A stretch of DNA of 43,238 nt from Sulfurovum sp. (GCA_030949725.1 JAUZSE010000017.1:1-43238), one strand, 5' to 3'. Shown: positions 15,652-24,952, counted from the first letter of the stretch. Numbers and translations are program-made. The notes: generated by a model not told the origin, from the letters alone.

Positions 15652-17082
15652 CTAATTGTATGTGTTGATGAGTATCTCTTCCGTGATAGGTTTACTTATA
15701 CCAAAGCCTTGCACATAGTCAATCCCTAGTGCTTTTAGCTTCTCTTCTTGATCTACATTGTCTACCCATTTTGCAACAGTTTTCACATGGAGGTCTTTCG
15801 CCATCTCAATAAGAGAGTGTAACATAGCATAGCTGGTCTCGTCTTCAAGATTTGTGACATAGTCTCTATCAAATTGGATCATATCAAATTTAAAGTGTTT
15901 CATATATTTCATAGAGGAAGTAGATGAACCAAAGTTGTCGATACAAATGCGTAGACCATGTAATCTGAACCTTTTCAGAGTATTGAGATATCCACTAAGG
16001 TCATGGTGTGTTTTACGTTCATAAAGTTGTATGATAAGACGTGAGGGGGCTACGTTTTTCTCTGCTAAATACTCAAATACTTTTGTTTGGAAATCAAGAT
16101 CTCTCAGTGAAAAAGGTGAAAGATTAAAGGTAAAAGAAATATTTTTATCGACGAGTGGTAGTAGGTCTATGATATGTTTAATCAGTGCCAAATCATACTT
16201 TCTACCCAAGCCTAGACGATTGACAATAGGAAGAAAAATACGAGGTAAGATATCATCTTTGTGTGTTTTACATTTAAGTTTGATAGCAATCTCATAAGTA
16301 TCTATACTATTTATATGTGTATTACGCATAGGTCTAAAGGATAAAATTAAATCTTTGTTTTTAATGGCTGAAATAACATATTTTTCTATCTCTGAGAGTT
16401 CTTTTGCATCTTTGGTAGTTTGAATATGTTTTTGTGTATCATCTTGATCTGATTGACTGGCAATAATATCTCTCAGTTGTATAATAGCTTTTTGAAAGTC
16501 ATTATTTGTATGGGTAACTACGGCAAAGCTATAGTCTACCTCCATAGTATTAATAATAGTATTTTCTTTGATCATCATTTCTAAAATAGGCTGTAAATCA
16601 TAGGCATTGTTATTGACGGCGATGAGTACTTCAGCACCACGTCCACGTCCTATGAGTACTTGGCTAAAAGCATTTTGCTTAAACAGTTGATTGAGCTGAG
16701 CACTAACAGTGTAGAGAAGTGTATCAACTTGGTCACTGCTGTAGTTCTCACTGAGAATAGCAAGGTTCTTTATGTTTAGGCAAGCAATAGAAGTAGGATG
16801 ATAGTATTGCAACTTTTTGATAAAAGATTTTTGATTATAGCCTTGCGTGGTTTGATCAAGGAGGGTTTCTTGAACGGAGAGGTTCATAAGAAAATAGATA
16901 AAGTAAATAGTCACAAAGGTAATACCTCCGAGAAGAATACCATCTTTGAGATTTATATCATGGCTCTCGTCTTTATATATGGTAGTATAAAAAACCAGAA
17001 AGACAAGAAGAAGTACAGGTATGCCTGCCCTAAGTGCTAGGGTAAAACGTCTACCTCTTTCTTCTCTTTGTGATTGAAGCAT
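15652..17082 (-). CDS. Membrane protein with degenerate GGDEF and EAL domains
   Basis: The 476-aa protein has two N-terminal membrane helices (GIPVLLLVFLVFYTTIY and GILLGGITFVTIYFIYFLMNL). A GGDEF-like domain follows whose signature is replaced by GRGRGAEVLIA, then an EAL-like domain. In the EAL part the motif reads YEIAIKLK instead of EALVR, the DDFG motif is DNFGSSTSSM, and the usual lysine of the LKID segment is glutamine (MIQFD); the C-terminal QGFGISKP is kept. Both catalytic sites look dead, so it probably binds c-di-GMP or a protein partner rather than making or cleaving the nucleotide. Its ATG overlaps the gyrB stop by one base (TAATG), giving coupled translation. Confidence 0.8.
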   Translation of the reverse strand: MLQSQREERGRRFTLALRAGIPVLLLVFLVFYTTIYKDESHDINLKDGILLGGITFVTIYFIYFLMNLSVQETLLDQTTQGYNQKSFIKKLQYYHPTSIACLNIKNLAILSENYSSDQVDTLLYTVSAQLNQLFKQNAFSQVLIGRGRGAEVLIAVNNNAYDLQPILEMMIKENTIINTMEVDYSFAVVTHTNNDFQKAIIQLRDIIASQSDQDDTQKHIQTTKDAKELSEIEKYVISAIKNKDLILSFRPMRNTHINSIDTYEIAIKLKCKTHKDDILPRIFLPIVNRLGLGRKYDLALIKHIIDLLPLVDKNISFTFNLSPFSLRDLDFQTKVFEYLAEKNVAPSRLIIQLYERKTHHDLSGYLNTLKRFRLHGLRICIDNFGSSTSSMKYMKHFKFDMIQFDRDYVTNLEDETSYAMLHSLIEMAKDLHVKTVAKWVDNVDQEEKLKALGIDYVQGFGISKPITEEILINTYN

Positions 17083-19397
17083 TATACATCCAAATGTTTT
17101 ACATCTTTAGCATGGCTTTCGATGTAATTTCGTCTTGGTTCAACTTCGTCACCCATAAAGAGAACAAATGTATCACTAGCTACTTCATCATCTTTGATAG
17201 TAACTCTCAGAAGTCTTCTGTTTTCTGGTGTCATAGTGGTCTCCCATAGTTGTTCAGGGTTCATCTCTCCTAGACCTTTATAACGTTGAATATAGGCACC
17301 TTTTTTAGCCGAAGATTCTACGACTTCAAACAACTTAAGTAAATCTTGGTTTTTAAATTCATCTGTGATGTGATCTTGTATCTTCTGATGGATAAGTATG
17401 GCTTCATTGTAGTGAGGATTCGTGAAAAGTACATCATCTACTATCAGTTCTTCCAGACCATCGTTTGTTTGTACAAATAGATGGATAGTTTCTTCTGTAA
17501 CAGATTTATTGAGAATGTTGTATCCAAGTTTTGCAATATAGTCTTCAATTATTTTTGCCAAACTTTTAATATCTGTACCGACAATATCAGGATTTTCTAT
17601 CATATATCGGATCATTTCAGGTAGAGCAAAACGTTTCTCAAGTTCTTTGAGTGTCATACGGTAATACGCAACAAGTTTAAAGAGATCAACAAGGTCAGCT
17701 TGACCCATTGTGGCACTTTCTATAGCTGAAATACCATTTTCAATGAGATAATCATTGAGTGATTTCTCATCTTTAAGATAGACTTCATTTTTCCCTTTTT
17801 TATAGCGATAAAGAGGTGGTTGTGCAAGGTAAAGGTATCCTTTTTCAATGATCGGTTTTAAGAATCGGAAGAAGAAGGTCATAAGCAGTGTTTGGATGTG
17901 GGAACCATCAACATCAGCATCGGTCATAATGATAACTTTGTGGTAACGCAATTTATCTTCGTTAAACTCATCACCAATACCACAACCTAGTGCGGTAATC
18001 ATATTTTTGATCTCATCTGATTTGAGGATCTTTTCTAAACGGGCTTTTTCTACATTGAGAATTTTACCTTTAAGGGGTAAGATCGCCTGAAATACTCTGT
18101 CCCGTCCTTGTTTTGCAGAACCTCCAGCAGAATCCCCTTCGACTAGGTAGATTTCAGAGAGTGCAGGATCTTTGCTTTGGCAGTCTGCCAATTTACCTGG
18201 AAGTGTGCCAATACTCATAGAGTCTTTGCGTTTGACTAAGTCTTTTGCGCGTTTAGCAGCATCTCTTCCTCGTGCAGAAAGAAGTACTTGTGCCATAATC
18301 GCTTTTGCTTCTAATGGGTTTTCTTCCATGTATTTGTTGAAATTTTCAGAGAAGAACCTCTGTACCAAAGGACGCACATAGGAAGAACCTAGTTTCCCTT
18401 TCGTTTGTCCCTCAAACTGTGGTTCAGGTACACGTACAGAGACGATACAAATAAGACCTTCTTTGCAATCCTCACCCGTTATCTTAGTACCTTTTTCTTT
18501 GGCATTGGCATTTTTAGAAATATATGAAGACATAGAACGCGTAAGACCTGCTCTAAAACCTGCTTCATGTGTACCACCATCTGCTGTTTTGATATTGTTT
18601 ACAAAGGAGAGAGATTTTTCAGTGTCTGCATCACAATACATAAGGGCAATATCTATTTCTATATCATCTGCCTTACCTCCAAAAAACTGTGCTTGGGAGA
18701 TCACTTCTTTTGTGTTCATATCTTCTACAAATTGTTTAATCCCACCAGCAAAGTGGAACATTTCTTTTGTGCCATCACGTTCATCTTTAAAATCAATAGT
18801 AATTTTTGGGTTTAGATAACATAGCTCTTTGAAGCGTTTCATCAAAATTTCTTTTTGGAAAGTGGTGCTTTCCGTAAAGATACTCTCATCAGGATAAAAC
18901 TCTATCTTAGTACCATGTTTTCTTGTGCTATCGCCAGTGACTAGTATATCGGTAGGGATACCTTTTTGGAAGCTTTGTGTATGTATTTCTTTGTCTTTAA
19001 AAATGGTAAGGTGTAAATCTTTAGAGAGTGCATTAACAACAGAAATCCCAACCCCGTGAAGACCACCAGAGACCTTGTAGGTGTCTTTGTCAAATTTACC
19101 ACCAGCATGGAGGATAGTCATAACAACAGTAGCCGCAGACATTTTTTCTGTAGGGTGTTCGGTCACGGGGATACCTCGACCATTATCTTCAACAATCACA
19201 GAACCATTTTTGGTAAGGACAACTTTAATCGTATCACAAAAACCAGCCATTGCTTCATCAATAGAGTTATCTACTACTTCATAGACAAGGTGATGAAGTC
19301 CTCTTGTAGAGGTATCACCAATGTACATTCCAGGTCTTTTTCTTACCGCTTCTAGTCCTTTAAGGACTTTAATATTACTAGCACCATATTCTGCCAT
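17082..19397 (-). CDS. gyrB: DNA gyrase subunit B
   Basis: The 771-aa protein matches GyrB over its full length. The GHKL ATPase part has YEVVDNSIDEAMAGF, VEDNGRGIPV and KVSGGLHGVGISVVNALS. The transducer follows, then TOPRIM with LVEGDSAGGSAKQGRDR and IMTDADVDGSHIQTLLM. The C-terminal end carries QRYKGLGEMNPEQLWETTM and TFVLFMGDEVEPRRNYIE. With GyrA it introduces negative supercoils. The frame is unbroken, which shows that sequence errors do not hit every gene. The start MAEYGASNIKVL is standard. Confidence 0.97.
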   Translation of the reverse strand: MAEYGASNIKVLKGLEAVRKRPGMYIGDTSTRGLHHLVYEVVDNSIDEAMAGFCDTIKVVLTKNGSVIVEDNGRGIPVTEHPTEKMSAATVVMTILHAGGKFDKDTYKVSGGLHGVGISVVNALSKDLHLTIFKDKEIHTQSFQKGIPTDILVTGDSTRKHGTKIEFYPDESIFTESTTFQKEILMKRFKELCYLNPKITIDFKDERDGTKEMFHFAGGIKQFVEDMNTKEVISQAQFFGGKADDIEIDIALMYCDADTEKSLSFVNNIKTADGGTHEAGFRAGLTRSMSSYISKNANAKEKGTKITGEDCKEGLICIVSVRVPEPQFEGQTKGKLGSSYVRPLVQRFFSENFNKYMEENPLEAKAIMAQVLLSARGRDAAKRAKDLVKRKDSMSIGTLPGKLADCQSKDPALSEIYLVEGDSAGGSAKQGRDRVFQAILPLKGKILNVEKARLEKILKSDEIKNMITALGCGIGDEFNEDKLRYHKVIIMTDADVDGSHIQTLLMTFFFRFLKPIIEKGYLYLAQPPLYRYKKGKNEVYLKDEKSLNDYLIENGISAIESATMGQADLVDLFKLVAYYRMTLKELEKRFALPEMIRYMIENPDIVGTDIKSLAKIIEDYIAKLGYNILNKSVTEETIHLFVQTNDGLEELIVDDVLFTNPHYNEAILIHQKIQDHITDEFKNQDLLKLFEVVESSAKKGAYIQRYKGLGEMNPEQLWETTMTPENRRLLRVTIKDDEVASDTFVLFMGDEVEPRRNYIESHAKDVKHLDV

Positions 19398-19489
19398 ATT
19401 GAGACTCCATTTTGTAGGTATATAAGTATAGATATTTTACCCAAAAAAGCTTAGGAAAGAGGGGGTAAAAAGCATTGCTTTGAAGATGT

Positions 19490-20504
19490 TTACAAAAGCG
19501 TCCCTGCTTGTTGTTTTCTAGTACTTTCGATGTCTATTTTATGGGGGTCTATGAAGCACTTCTTTTCATAAGCATCTATGGCATATCGACCTATCATCGC
19601 AGCATTATCTGAACAATATTCCAAAGGTGCGACATGTAAGGTCTTCCCAAATTCTTTACAGAGTTTTTCGTAGGCAGAACGTATGTATTTGTTCGCAGAT
19701 GCCCCACCGACGATAGCAAAGTCTTTGATGTCTTCTCTTGCAAATATTTTTTTGCTTTTTTGTAGAAGGTGTAGTTTTACTGCTTTTTGAAATGAAGCAG
19801 CCAGATCAGCTTTGTCTTGCTCACTCATATTTTCTTTGCCGCCACAGGATTCCACTTTGAGTCTTACGGCATTTTTAAGACCAGAGAGGGAAAAGGCTAT
19901 GAGCGGAGAGTGTCGTAAGGGGATGGGCAGATCAAAACGATCTTCATCCCCTTTGCGTGCTAGTGCTTCTACAAGAGGACCACCAGGGTATCCTAATCCC
20001 ATCATTTTGGCTGTCTTATCAAAGCTTTCTCCTACAGAGTCATCCATAGATGTAGCCAATATTTCCATACGTTCAAAACTTTCCACACGTATGACTTGTG
20101 TATGACCTCCAGAGATGAGAAGTACAAGCAGGGGAAGGAGTGACTCTTTTTCTATGAAAAGCGAGTAAATATGCCCTTTGAGGTGATGCACAGGGATAAG
20201 AGGGATGTCTAGCAGTACAGCCAAAGTCTTAGCCATGGCAATACCTTCAAGCAGGGTGACTCCGAGTCCCGGCTGATTGGTAACCGCAATAGCCTTGAGC
20301 TTAGAAAAATAAGGCTTTGCTTCTTTTAATATCTCTGGCAAGGCTACCGCATGCAACCTAGATGCCAGTTCAGGCACCACTCCCCCATAACGAGAATGCT
20401 CTGCTTCTTGAGAGATCTTTTTATGAAAGAGAAGCTTTTTTTGTAGCTATTTCGGTGATGGCAATGGCACTGTCGTCACATGAGCTTTCTATGCTTAATA
20501 TCAT
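19490..20504 (-). pseudogene. tsaD: tRNA threonylcarbamoyladenosine synthase TsaD, one frameshift
   Basis: The true start is the ATG at 20504: [20 protein letters not shown], the conserved TsaD N-terminus. After TKK the frame is lost at a T7 run (20436-20442, plus strand). With six T's it reads [20 protein letters not shown] and joins [19 protein letters not shown] and the remainder ([10 protein letters not shown] with the metal-binding His pair, [15 protein letters not shown]..., [23 protein letters not shown]). The corrected length is 337 aa. The enzyme makes the t6A37 modification of ANN-decoding tRNAs with TsaB and TsaE and is essential in most bacteria. The single homopolymer indel is therefore most likely an error in the sequence. 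Confidence 0.9.
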
Positions 20505-20510
20505 TTATTT
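20491..20510. repeat. Short direct repeat at the tsaD start, copy 1
   Basis: ATGCTTAATATCATTT here, covering the tsaD start codon on the minus strand, recurs as ATGCTTAGTATCATTT at 20954-20969. One base differs in 16. The copies bracket the hydrolase remnant and the paired REP hairpins. Confidence 0.4.
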
Positions 20511-20514
20511 TCCT

Positions 20515-20540
20515 GTAGGGTGTTGTCTCCCGACAACACC
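20515..20540 (+). repeat. REP-like hairpin, type 1
   Basis: A GTAG head is followed by the stem GGTGTTGTC-tccc-GACAACACC. It is the first of an inverted pair with 20567-20592. The same element recurs near 39953, 40035 and 43185. GTAG-headed extragenic hairpins are the hallmark of REP sequences mobilised by RAYT (Y1-type) transposases. Confidence 0.7.
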
Positions 20541-20566
20541 GTTATATGTATACTTAAATTATATTT

Positions 20567-20592
20567 GGTGTTGTGGGGACACAACACCCTAC
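20567..20592 (-). repeat. REP-like hairpin, type 1 (inverted partner)
   Basis: On the minus strand it reads GTAG then GGTGTTGT-gtcccc-ACAACACC. It lies 26 bases from 20515-20540 in opposite orientation, a REP doublet (REPIN/BIME-like). Confidence 0.7.
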
Positions 20593-20604
20593 GTAAATTA
20601 AACA

Positions 20605-20945
20605 TTATTGTTTCATAACCAAATTTTCTATAAAGTTCCATTTACCATATCCACTATCTGCATTTATATGCCCTGCATTGTTTAAAAGAGTAAAAGAAGC
20701 ATTTATTTGTAGGGCTATAGTTTTTGCTTCGTCTACCTTTACCCATGGGTCATTATCTGAGAGCAACATAGAGACTTCTTTGACCTGCCTATCTTACTCT
20801 TGTTGAACTTGTAAAAATTCCTTACACGTAGCCTCTTCAAAACGTTCTGCCATTTTTTTTGAGCCAACCATAGTGTTTCATTTTCAAAAAGAACATTAAC
20901 ATTTATCTCTTTTCTATTATTCGGTGACAGAACGGTTATAATAAT
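20605..20945 (-). pseudogene. Remnant of an RBBP9/YdeN-type alpha/beta hydrolase
   Basis: On the minus strand a frame ending at 20605 reads VKEVSMLLSDNDPWVKVDEA, then TIALQINASFTLLNNAGHIN, then ADSGYGKWNFIENLVMKQ. That is the C-terminal end of RBBP9/YdeN-like serine hydrolases, with the acidic residue in DNDPW and the catalytic His in GHIN. Upstream, an in-frame TAA (20794-20796) follows LQVQQE, and an A8 run (20853-20860) shifts the frame to SPNNRKEINVNVLFENETLW. No start codon, nucleophile elbow or N-terminal half is found. Unlike the other broken genes it is truly truncated, so this is a genuine remnant. Confidence 0.65.
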
Positions 20946-20953
20946 AACTTTAA

Positions 20954-20973
20954 ATGCTTAGTATCATTTTATT
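20954..20973. repeat. Short direct repeat, copy 2
   Basis: This is copy 2 of the repeat at the tsaD start. It overlaps the stop codon of the CAP-domain gene and would read MILSI-stop on the minus strand, echoing the first residues of TsaD. Confidence 0.4.
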
Positions 20974-22249
20974 CTCTCATAGTTTGAAAAGACCAATTAA
21001 TATCTTTAACTATCCCATTATACTTATAGGTAAAATTCACTGTATAAGTCGTATTTTTATCTAAAATTTTTAAAGGGAAAAGTGCAAATTGACTTTCTGA
21101 GAAAAACTTATTAATATCTGTATCTTTCATCAATATTCGTGTTTGCTGGATTTCCATATCTGCTTTAAAAAGTTTAAAAGATTGAAAGGTAATAATATTT
21201 GGATAATAGTAATCATTAAATTGAATGGAGATAGGATTTCCTGTTTGATTATAGTCTGGTATTGGATCAGGACTTTCACCATTAAATGTATATAAATTAT
21301 CACTTGACTTATCAGGGGGGGCCATAGTATATATTTAGGATTTATTTTTTTTTATATCATTTATTGCTTTTTGATAATGATCAACTTCAATTTTGTATTG
21401 ACTATCAACACAAATATCAGTGTAAGCTGCCCCTGAGAAATAGTTATCGTATCGACATAAATCATTTAAATGTGAGTTGCTAGGGTTGTGTACAAATTTA
21501 CGAATAATACTATCACTTTCCTGTGTAAATCCAACTCCCACTACATCTACTGTAAAACTTAAAATACCAAAACGATGATAGATAGCTGTCATTAAATTAT
21601 TGATAGATACTTTTGCTGTGCATCGACTAGCAAAACCTTCACTTGTACCATAACGAGATAACCAGCCTTGGGCTATGACTCTATCCGTAGGGGAAACTCC
21701 TGTAAACCCCTCCATATTAACTTCTTCATGATGACCTGTTAATCCTTTATCATTTATATACGGGTCATTTTTTAATCTTTCATAATGTAGTTGAATGTAA
21801 TTTGAATGACTTTGAGCTGCTTCTTCTAAAATACCATTTACTTGTAATTCAATTAGTCCTGCCTGTTTACGAATACTATTAAAATACTGATAAGCTTCTT
21901 TGTAACTGTTTTGATTTGTAATTTCAGTTAATTTGTTTTCTTCCCAAATACCTTTACATATACCTTCTTCATGGATAGTTTTACCTATTCCATGTTGTTT
22001 ACCATTTACCCATTCTCCATTATATATTTCACCAGAATGAAAAGTTAAAATTCCTTGACCTTCTTTCTTCCCCTCTTTACACTCCCCTACATATGTTGAA
22101 TTTGAATAGCTAATTGTTCCTGTTCCATCACATCTTGTTTCAGTAACATCACTTGTTTCAGTAACATCACTTGTTTCATCAATACCACAGCCTTGTAGCA
22201 GTAAAACTATAGCTATAATTACTATTTGTAAAAGTTTACTTTTTTCCAT
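20969..22249 (-). pseudogene. Lipoprotein with MORN repeats and a CAP (SCP/PR1) domain, two frameshifts
   Basis: From the ATG at 22249 (AGGAAAG upstream; an alternative in-frame ATG lies at 22267) the protein has a lipoprotein leader with lipobox LLLQGC. MORN repeats follow (YVGECKEGKKEGQGILTFHS, IYNGEWVNGKQHGIGKT). The CAP domain comes next (QSHSNYIQLH, GHHEEVNMEGFTGVSPTDRV, GWLSRYGTSEGFASRC). The first frame stops after IKKNKS at a T9 run (21345-21353); one A fewer gives NPKYILW. A G7 run (21315-21321) then hides PPPDKSSDN. The tail GNPISIQFNDYYYP... to TMRE is the usual C-terminal module of this CAP family. The two indels cancel in length (426 aa). Extracytoplasmic; activity unknown. Confidence 0.75.
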
Positions 22250-22275
22250 TTTACTTTCCTCATTCAATTAAAAAC

Positions 22276-22677
22276 TTACTTTAAAAATCTCTCTATAAAT
22301 TGACTACTATTTAACGTTTCAATAGAACCTTTATAGAAGCCTTTATCATTGGTTACAATGCAGTCACAATGATGATCTAAAGCCAAGATATACTGAATAT
22401 TGTCTTCTAGGTCTTTATTATCTAAGGCTAAAGATTTTTGGATGGTAGTGTTATTGGCACCAATTATAGTAAAATTCTTTTCTATAGCTTGAAGGTATGG
22501 CTTAATCTCAGTATCAACTTTGCGAGAGATATAATCTATATTTATTATAGTAATATCTGAAATTATACCTTCAAAAATTTTATTTTTAACAGCTTTAAAA
22601 ACGACTAAACCCTCTTGGGCTTTCTCTCGTTTAAGAGCAATATCCAAAAAAATATTTGTATCTACAAAGATTTTCAT
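22276..22677 (-). CDS. PIN-domain ribonuclease toxin
   Basis: The 133-aa protein has the PIN-fold order of acidic residues: Asp in MKIFVDTNIFLDIAL near residue 6, a central acidic region, and LDNKDLEDNIQYILAL plus CIVTNDKGF near residues 85-112. Such proteins cleave RNA with Mg2+ or Mn2+ and act as toxins of VapBC-type modules. Its start overlaps the stop of the upstream antitoxin gene by 4 bases (ATGA), the standard arrangement. The family match is by motif; the RNA target is unknown. Confidence 0.85.
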   Translation of the reverse strand: MKIFVDTNIFLDIALKREKAQEGLVVFKAVKNKIFEGIISDITIINIDYISRKVDTEIKPYLQAIEKNFTIIGANNTTIQKSLALDNKDLEDNIQYILALDHHCDCIVTNDKGFYKGSIETLNSSQFIERFLK

Positions 22678-22931
22678 TTAATAATTGCTTTATAGCGTTC
22701 ATCATTATCGTTAAGTTTATCTGCACCTTCTAAAATACCAATGAAAGAATCTAGCTCATCATCAACTTCAAAAACGCGTGCTTTTCGTTCTTCTCTTGCT
22801 AGCCTTTCATAGACGGCATAAGGTAAGATGACAGCACGTTTCTTATGACTTTTTTTATCAACAATCATAATCTCTTGAGATAAAAGCTTTGTAAACTGGT
22901 TTTGTACTTCTGCTATACCCATTTCAATCAT
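22674..22931 (-). CDS. Antitoxin of the PIN-domain toxin (Phd/YefM-like)
   Basis: The 85-aa protein begins MIEMGIAEVQNQFTKLLSQE, resembling the Phd/YefM N-terminal DNA-binding fold, where the first strand and helix choose the operator. The middle has KKRAVILPYAVYERLAREE, and the C-terminal tail is acidic and probably disordered (DDELDSFIGILEGADKLND), the toxin-binding part. AAAGGA precedes the ATG at 22931. A 13-bp perfect inverted repeat lies just upstream, presumably its operator. Confidence 0.8.
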   Translation of the reverse strand: MIEMGIAEVQNQFTKLLSQEIMIVDKKSHKKRAVILPYAVYERLAREERKARVFEVDDELDSFIGILEGADKLNDNDERYKAIIK

Positions 22932-22952
22932 GTTAAATCCTTTGATGATTTT

Positions 22953-22984
22953 AAATATATGTATATAGTATTATACATATATTT
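22953..22984. promoter_or_regulatory. Perfect 13-bp inverted repeat, operator of the toxin-antitoxin pair
   Basis: AAATATATGTATA, a 6-bp spacer (TAGTAT), then TATACATATATTT. It sits 22 bp upstream of the antitoxin ATG where the promoter must be, as expected for conditional autorepression by a toxin-antitoxin complex. Confidence 0.65.
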
Positions 22985-23023
22985 ATATGAGGCTTCATGA
23001 ATGTAGTTGGTATTTTATTTCTT

Positions 23024-23043
23024 GGTGGATAAATCTACCCTAC
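23024..23043 (-). repeat. REP-like hairpin, type 2
   Basis: On the minus strand it reads GTAG then GGTAGAT-tt-ATCCACC. It is a second sequence type with the same GTAG head, matching 34757-34777 except for one base in the stem. Confidence 0.55.
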
Positions 23044-23069
23044 GCGTTTTGTTTTAGTAGGCTACTTTT

Positions 23070-24146
23070 TCACGACTGTACATACGCTCTCACTTCTCTA
23101 TCTATCTCAACAATTTCAGCTATATTTTTAGCTTTCACATCGTTAAATTTCTTATAGGCATCCAAAACCATTTCGCTCATTCCAAAAAATGAACATTTTT
23201 CTTTTTGAAAAGCGTCTATAGCTACTTCATTGGCAGCGTTGACTACCACACCCAAATGTGAATGACTTAAGATATGTTCTTTAATGTTCCAAATGGGGTA
23301 ACGTGTGGCTTCAATAGGTAGAAACTCAATGCTTCCCATAGCAAGAAGGTCGGTCGGGGGGAGTACCTCTTCTTCTATCTCACCTCGGAGTGCAAAAGCG
23401 ATGGGTAGTTTCATATCTACGCCTGCAAAGTGTGCAGTGGTTGAACCGTCTTTAAACTCTGCTAGTGCATGAATAATAGACTTTTTTTCAATGACGGCAT
23501 CAATGTTGGAGGTATTGAAAAGCCATTTGGCTTCAAGCAGTTCAAAAAGTTTGTTAGTCATGGTAGCAGAGTCTATGGTGATTTTGTTTCCCATCGACCA
23601 GTTGGGGTGTTTGAGGGCATCTGAGAATTTCGCATCTTTCATTTTGTCTAGTTCCCAGTCTCTAAATGCACCACCTGAGGCAGTGATGTAAAGCTTTGAG
23701 AGTGGACGACCATTCAAGAGATACCACAGTCCAAAATGTTCAGAATCTATCACCGTAATAAGAGACATATCTATGAATTCACCTGCTACGACCAGAGACT
23801 CTTTGTTGGCTAAAGCTACTTTTTTACCAAGTTTGGTGGCGGTGAGTGTAGGTGCTAGACCCGTGTATCCTACCAGTGCATTGACTACCATGTCACTTTG
23901 AGATTCTTCTATCAGGGTAAGGATGGCGGCATTACCACAACGTACATCGTGGTGATTGACTTTGTGTTTGTCTGTTTCGTTGGCTATGACAACAGTTTTG
24001 GGTTTGTGTTGGGCTATTTGTTTGTTGAGTAGTCCAATGTTGCTTCCTGCGACAAGTGCTTCTATGCGTATGTTGGCTTGTTTTGCAACTATCAGGGTAT
24101 TGACCCCGATAGAACCAGTTGAGCCGAGTAAAACGATGCTTGACAT
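23070..24146 (-). CDS. dxr: 1-deoxy-D-xylulose 5-phosphate reductoisomerase
   Basis: The 358-aa enzyme catalyses the second step of the MEP isoprenoid pathway, making MEP from DXP with NADPH. The N-terminal GSTGSIGVNTL is the NADPH motif. LANKESLVVAG and VIDSEHFGLWYLL carry the metal-binding Asp and Glu. TASGGAFRDWEL and HPNWSMGNKITIDSATMTNK form the substrate lid and active site, and a normal C-terminal helical domain follows. It starts 3 bases after the end of cdsA on the same strand, an arrangement common in bacteria (cdsA-dxr). Confidence 0.96.
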   Translation of the reverse strand: MSSIVLLGSTGSIGVNTLIVAKQANIRIEALVAGSNIGLLNKQIAQHKPKTVVIANETDKHKVNHHDVRCGNAAILTLIEESQSDMVVNALVGYTGLAPTLTATKLGKKVALANKESLVVAGEFIDMSLITVIDSEHFGLWYLLNGRPLSKLYITASGGAFRDWELDKMKDAKFSDALKHPNWSMGNKITIDSATMTNKLFELLEAKWLFNTSNIDAVIEKKSIIHALAEFKDGSTTAHFAGVDMKLPIAFALRGEIEEEVLPPTDLLAMGSIEFLPIEATRYPIWNIKEHILSHSHLGVVVNAANEVAIDAFQKEKCSFFGMSEMVLDAYKKFNDVKAKNIAEIVEIDREVRAYVQS

Positions 24147-24149
24147 AGG

Positions 24150-24908
24150 TTAAATTAAGGCGCGTAATGCGATAACCATTATGATGGCAGCAAAAAGATA
24201 GCCGTCAATTCTATCTAAAATCCCACCATGTCCAGGAAGTAGATCTCCTGAGTCTTTGACCCCAGCTTCACGCTTGAGATAGGATTCAAAGAGATCTCCA
24301 AAGACTGAGGAGATAGCCGTCACAAGGGTAACAATAAAGGCGATCCAAAATTCTACAACATACAGTCCAGCAAAAGTACCTGCTATGGTTGCAAGGATGA
24401 TACCACCAAAGACACCTTCAAGTGTTTTGTTGGGTGAAGTGTCTGAAAATTTGGTTTTACCTATGGCTTTTCCTGTGAAAAATGCACCTACATCTGTGAG
24501 TGCAACAGTGACAAGAAGCCAAAACATAGACTGTATACCAAAATCTTGGTAGAGGATAAGGAAAAAGAGTATTCCACTGACGGGGTAAAGGAAAGGAAGA
24601 AGCAGCCTTTTGTCAAAGTTGTGAAAATAGGCAAGAGAAGAAGCAAAGATGACTGCCATAAAAAAGAACAAATCATCGGGATTAGGATAAAAGTACGCAA
24701 CTACCCATAAAAGAACAGCCCATACATACATGGACGGTCCAGTAAGCTTGAAAAGCTTCATCGCCTCATAAAAAGCAAAGATATAAATGACACCTAAAAA
24801 AGCCCACATGACAAAAAAGTTATCGATCCAACCTATAATACCAACCAGTGCAAGCAGTCCAATACCTGTCAGCCAACGTGCTTGATAATCTGTAAAAATC
24901 TTAGTCAT
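24150..24908 (-). CDS. cdsA: Phosphatidate cytidylyltransferase (CDP-diglyceride synthase)
   Basis: The 252-aa membrane protein has about 7-8 helices. The CdsA signature near the C-terminus is complete: SYLKREAGVKDSGDLLPGHG followed by GILDRIDGYLFA. The upstream VALTDVGAFFTGKAIGKTKF holds further active-site residues. It makes CDP-diacylglycerol from phosphatidate and CTP. It lies just upstream of dxr, with a 3-nt gap, in the same transcript. Confidence 0.95.
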   Translation of the reverse strand: MTKIFTDYQARWLTGIGLLALVGIIGWIDNFFVMWAFLGVIYIFAFYEAMKLFKLTGPSMYVWAVLLWVVAYFYPNPDDLFFFMAVIFASSLAYFHNFDKRLLLPFLYPVSGILFFLILYQDFGIQSMFWLLVTVALTDVGAFFTGKAIGKTKFSDTSPNKTLEGVFGGIILATIAGTFAGLYVVEFWIAFIVTLVTAISSVFGDLFESYLKREAGVKDSGDLLPGHGGILDRIDGYLFAAIIMVIALRALI

Positions 24909-24952
24909 ATTCTTTCCTTATTTTAGATAGGATGATTATACCATCCCTTGGG

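Noticed and set aside
19397..19498. tRNA or rRNA genes in the window
   Set aside because: No cloverleaf-like or conserved rRNA sequence was recognised in any intergenic stretch by eye. A tRNAscan run would settle it.
20515..20592. CRISPR-like repeats
   Set aside because: There are only two inverted copies, each a self-complementary hairpin, no regular spacers and no cas genes. The REP interpretation fits.
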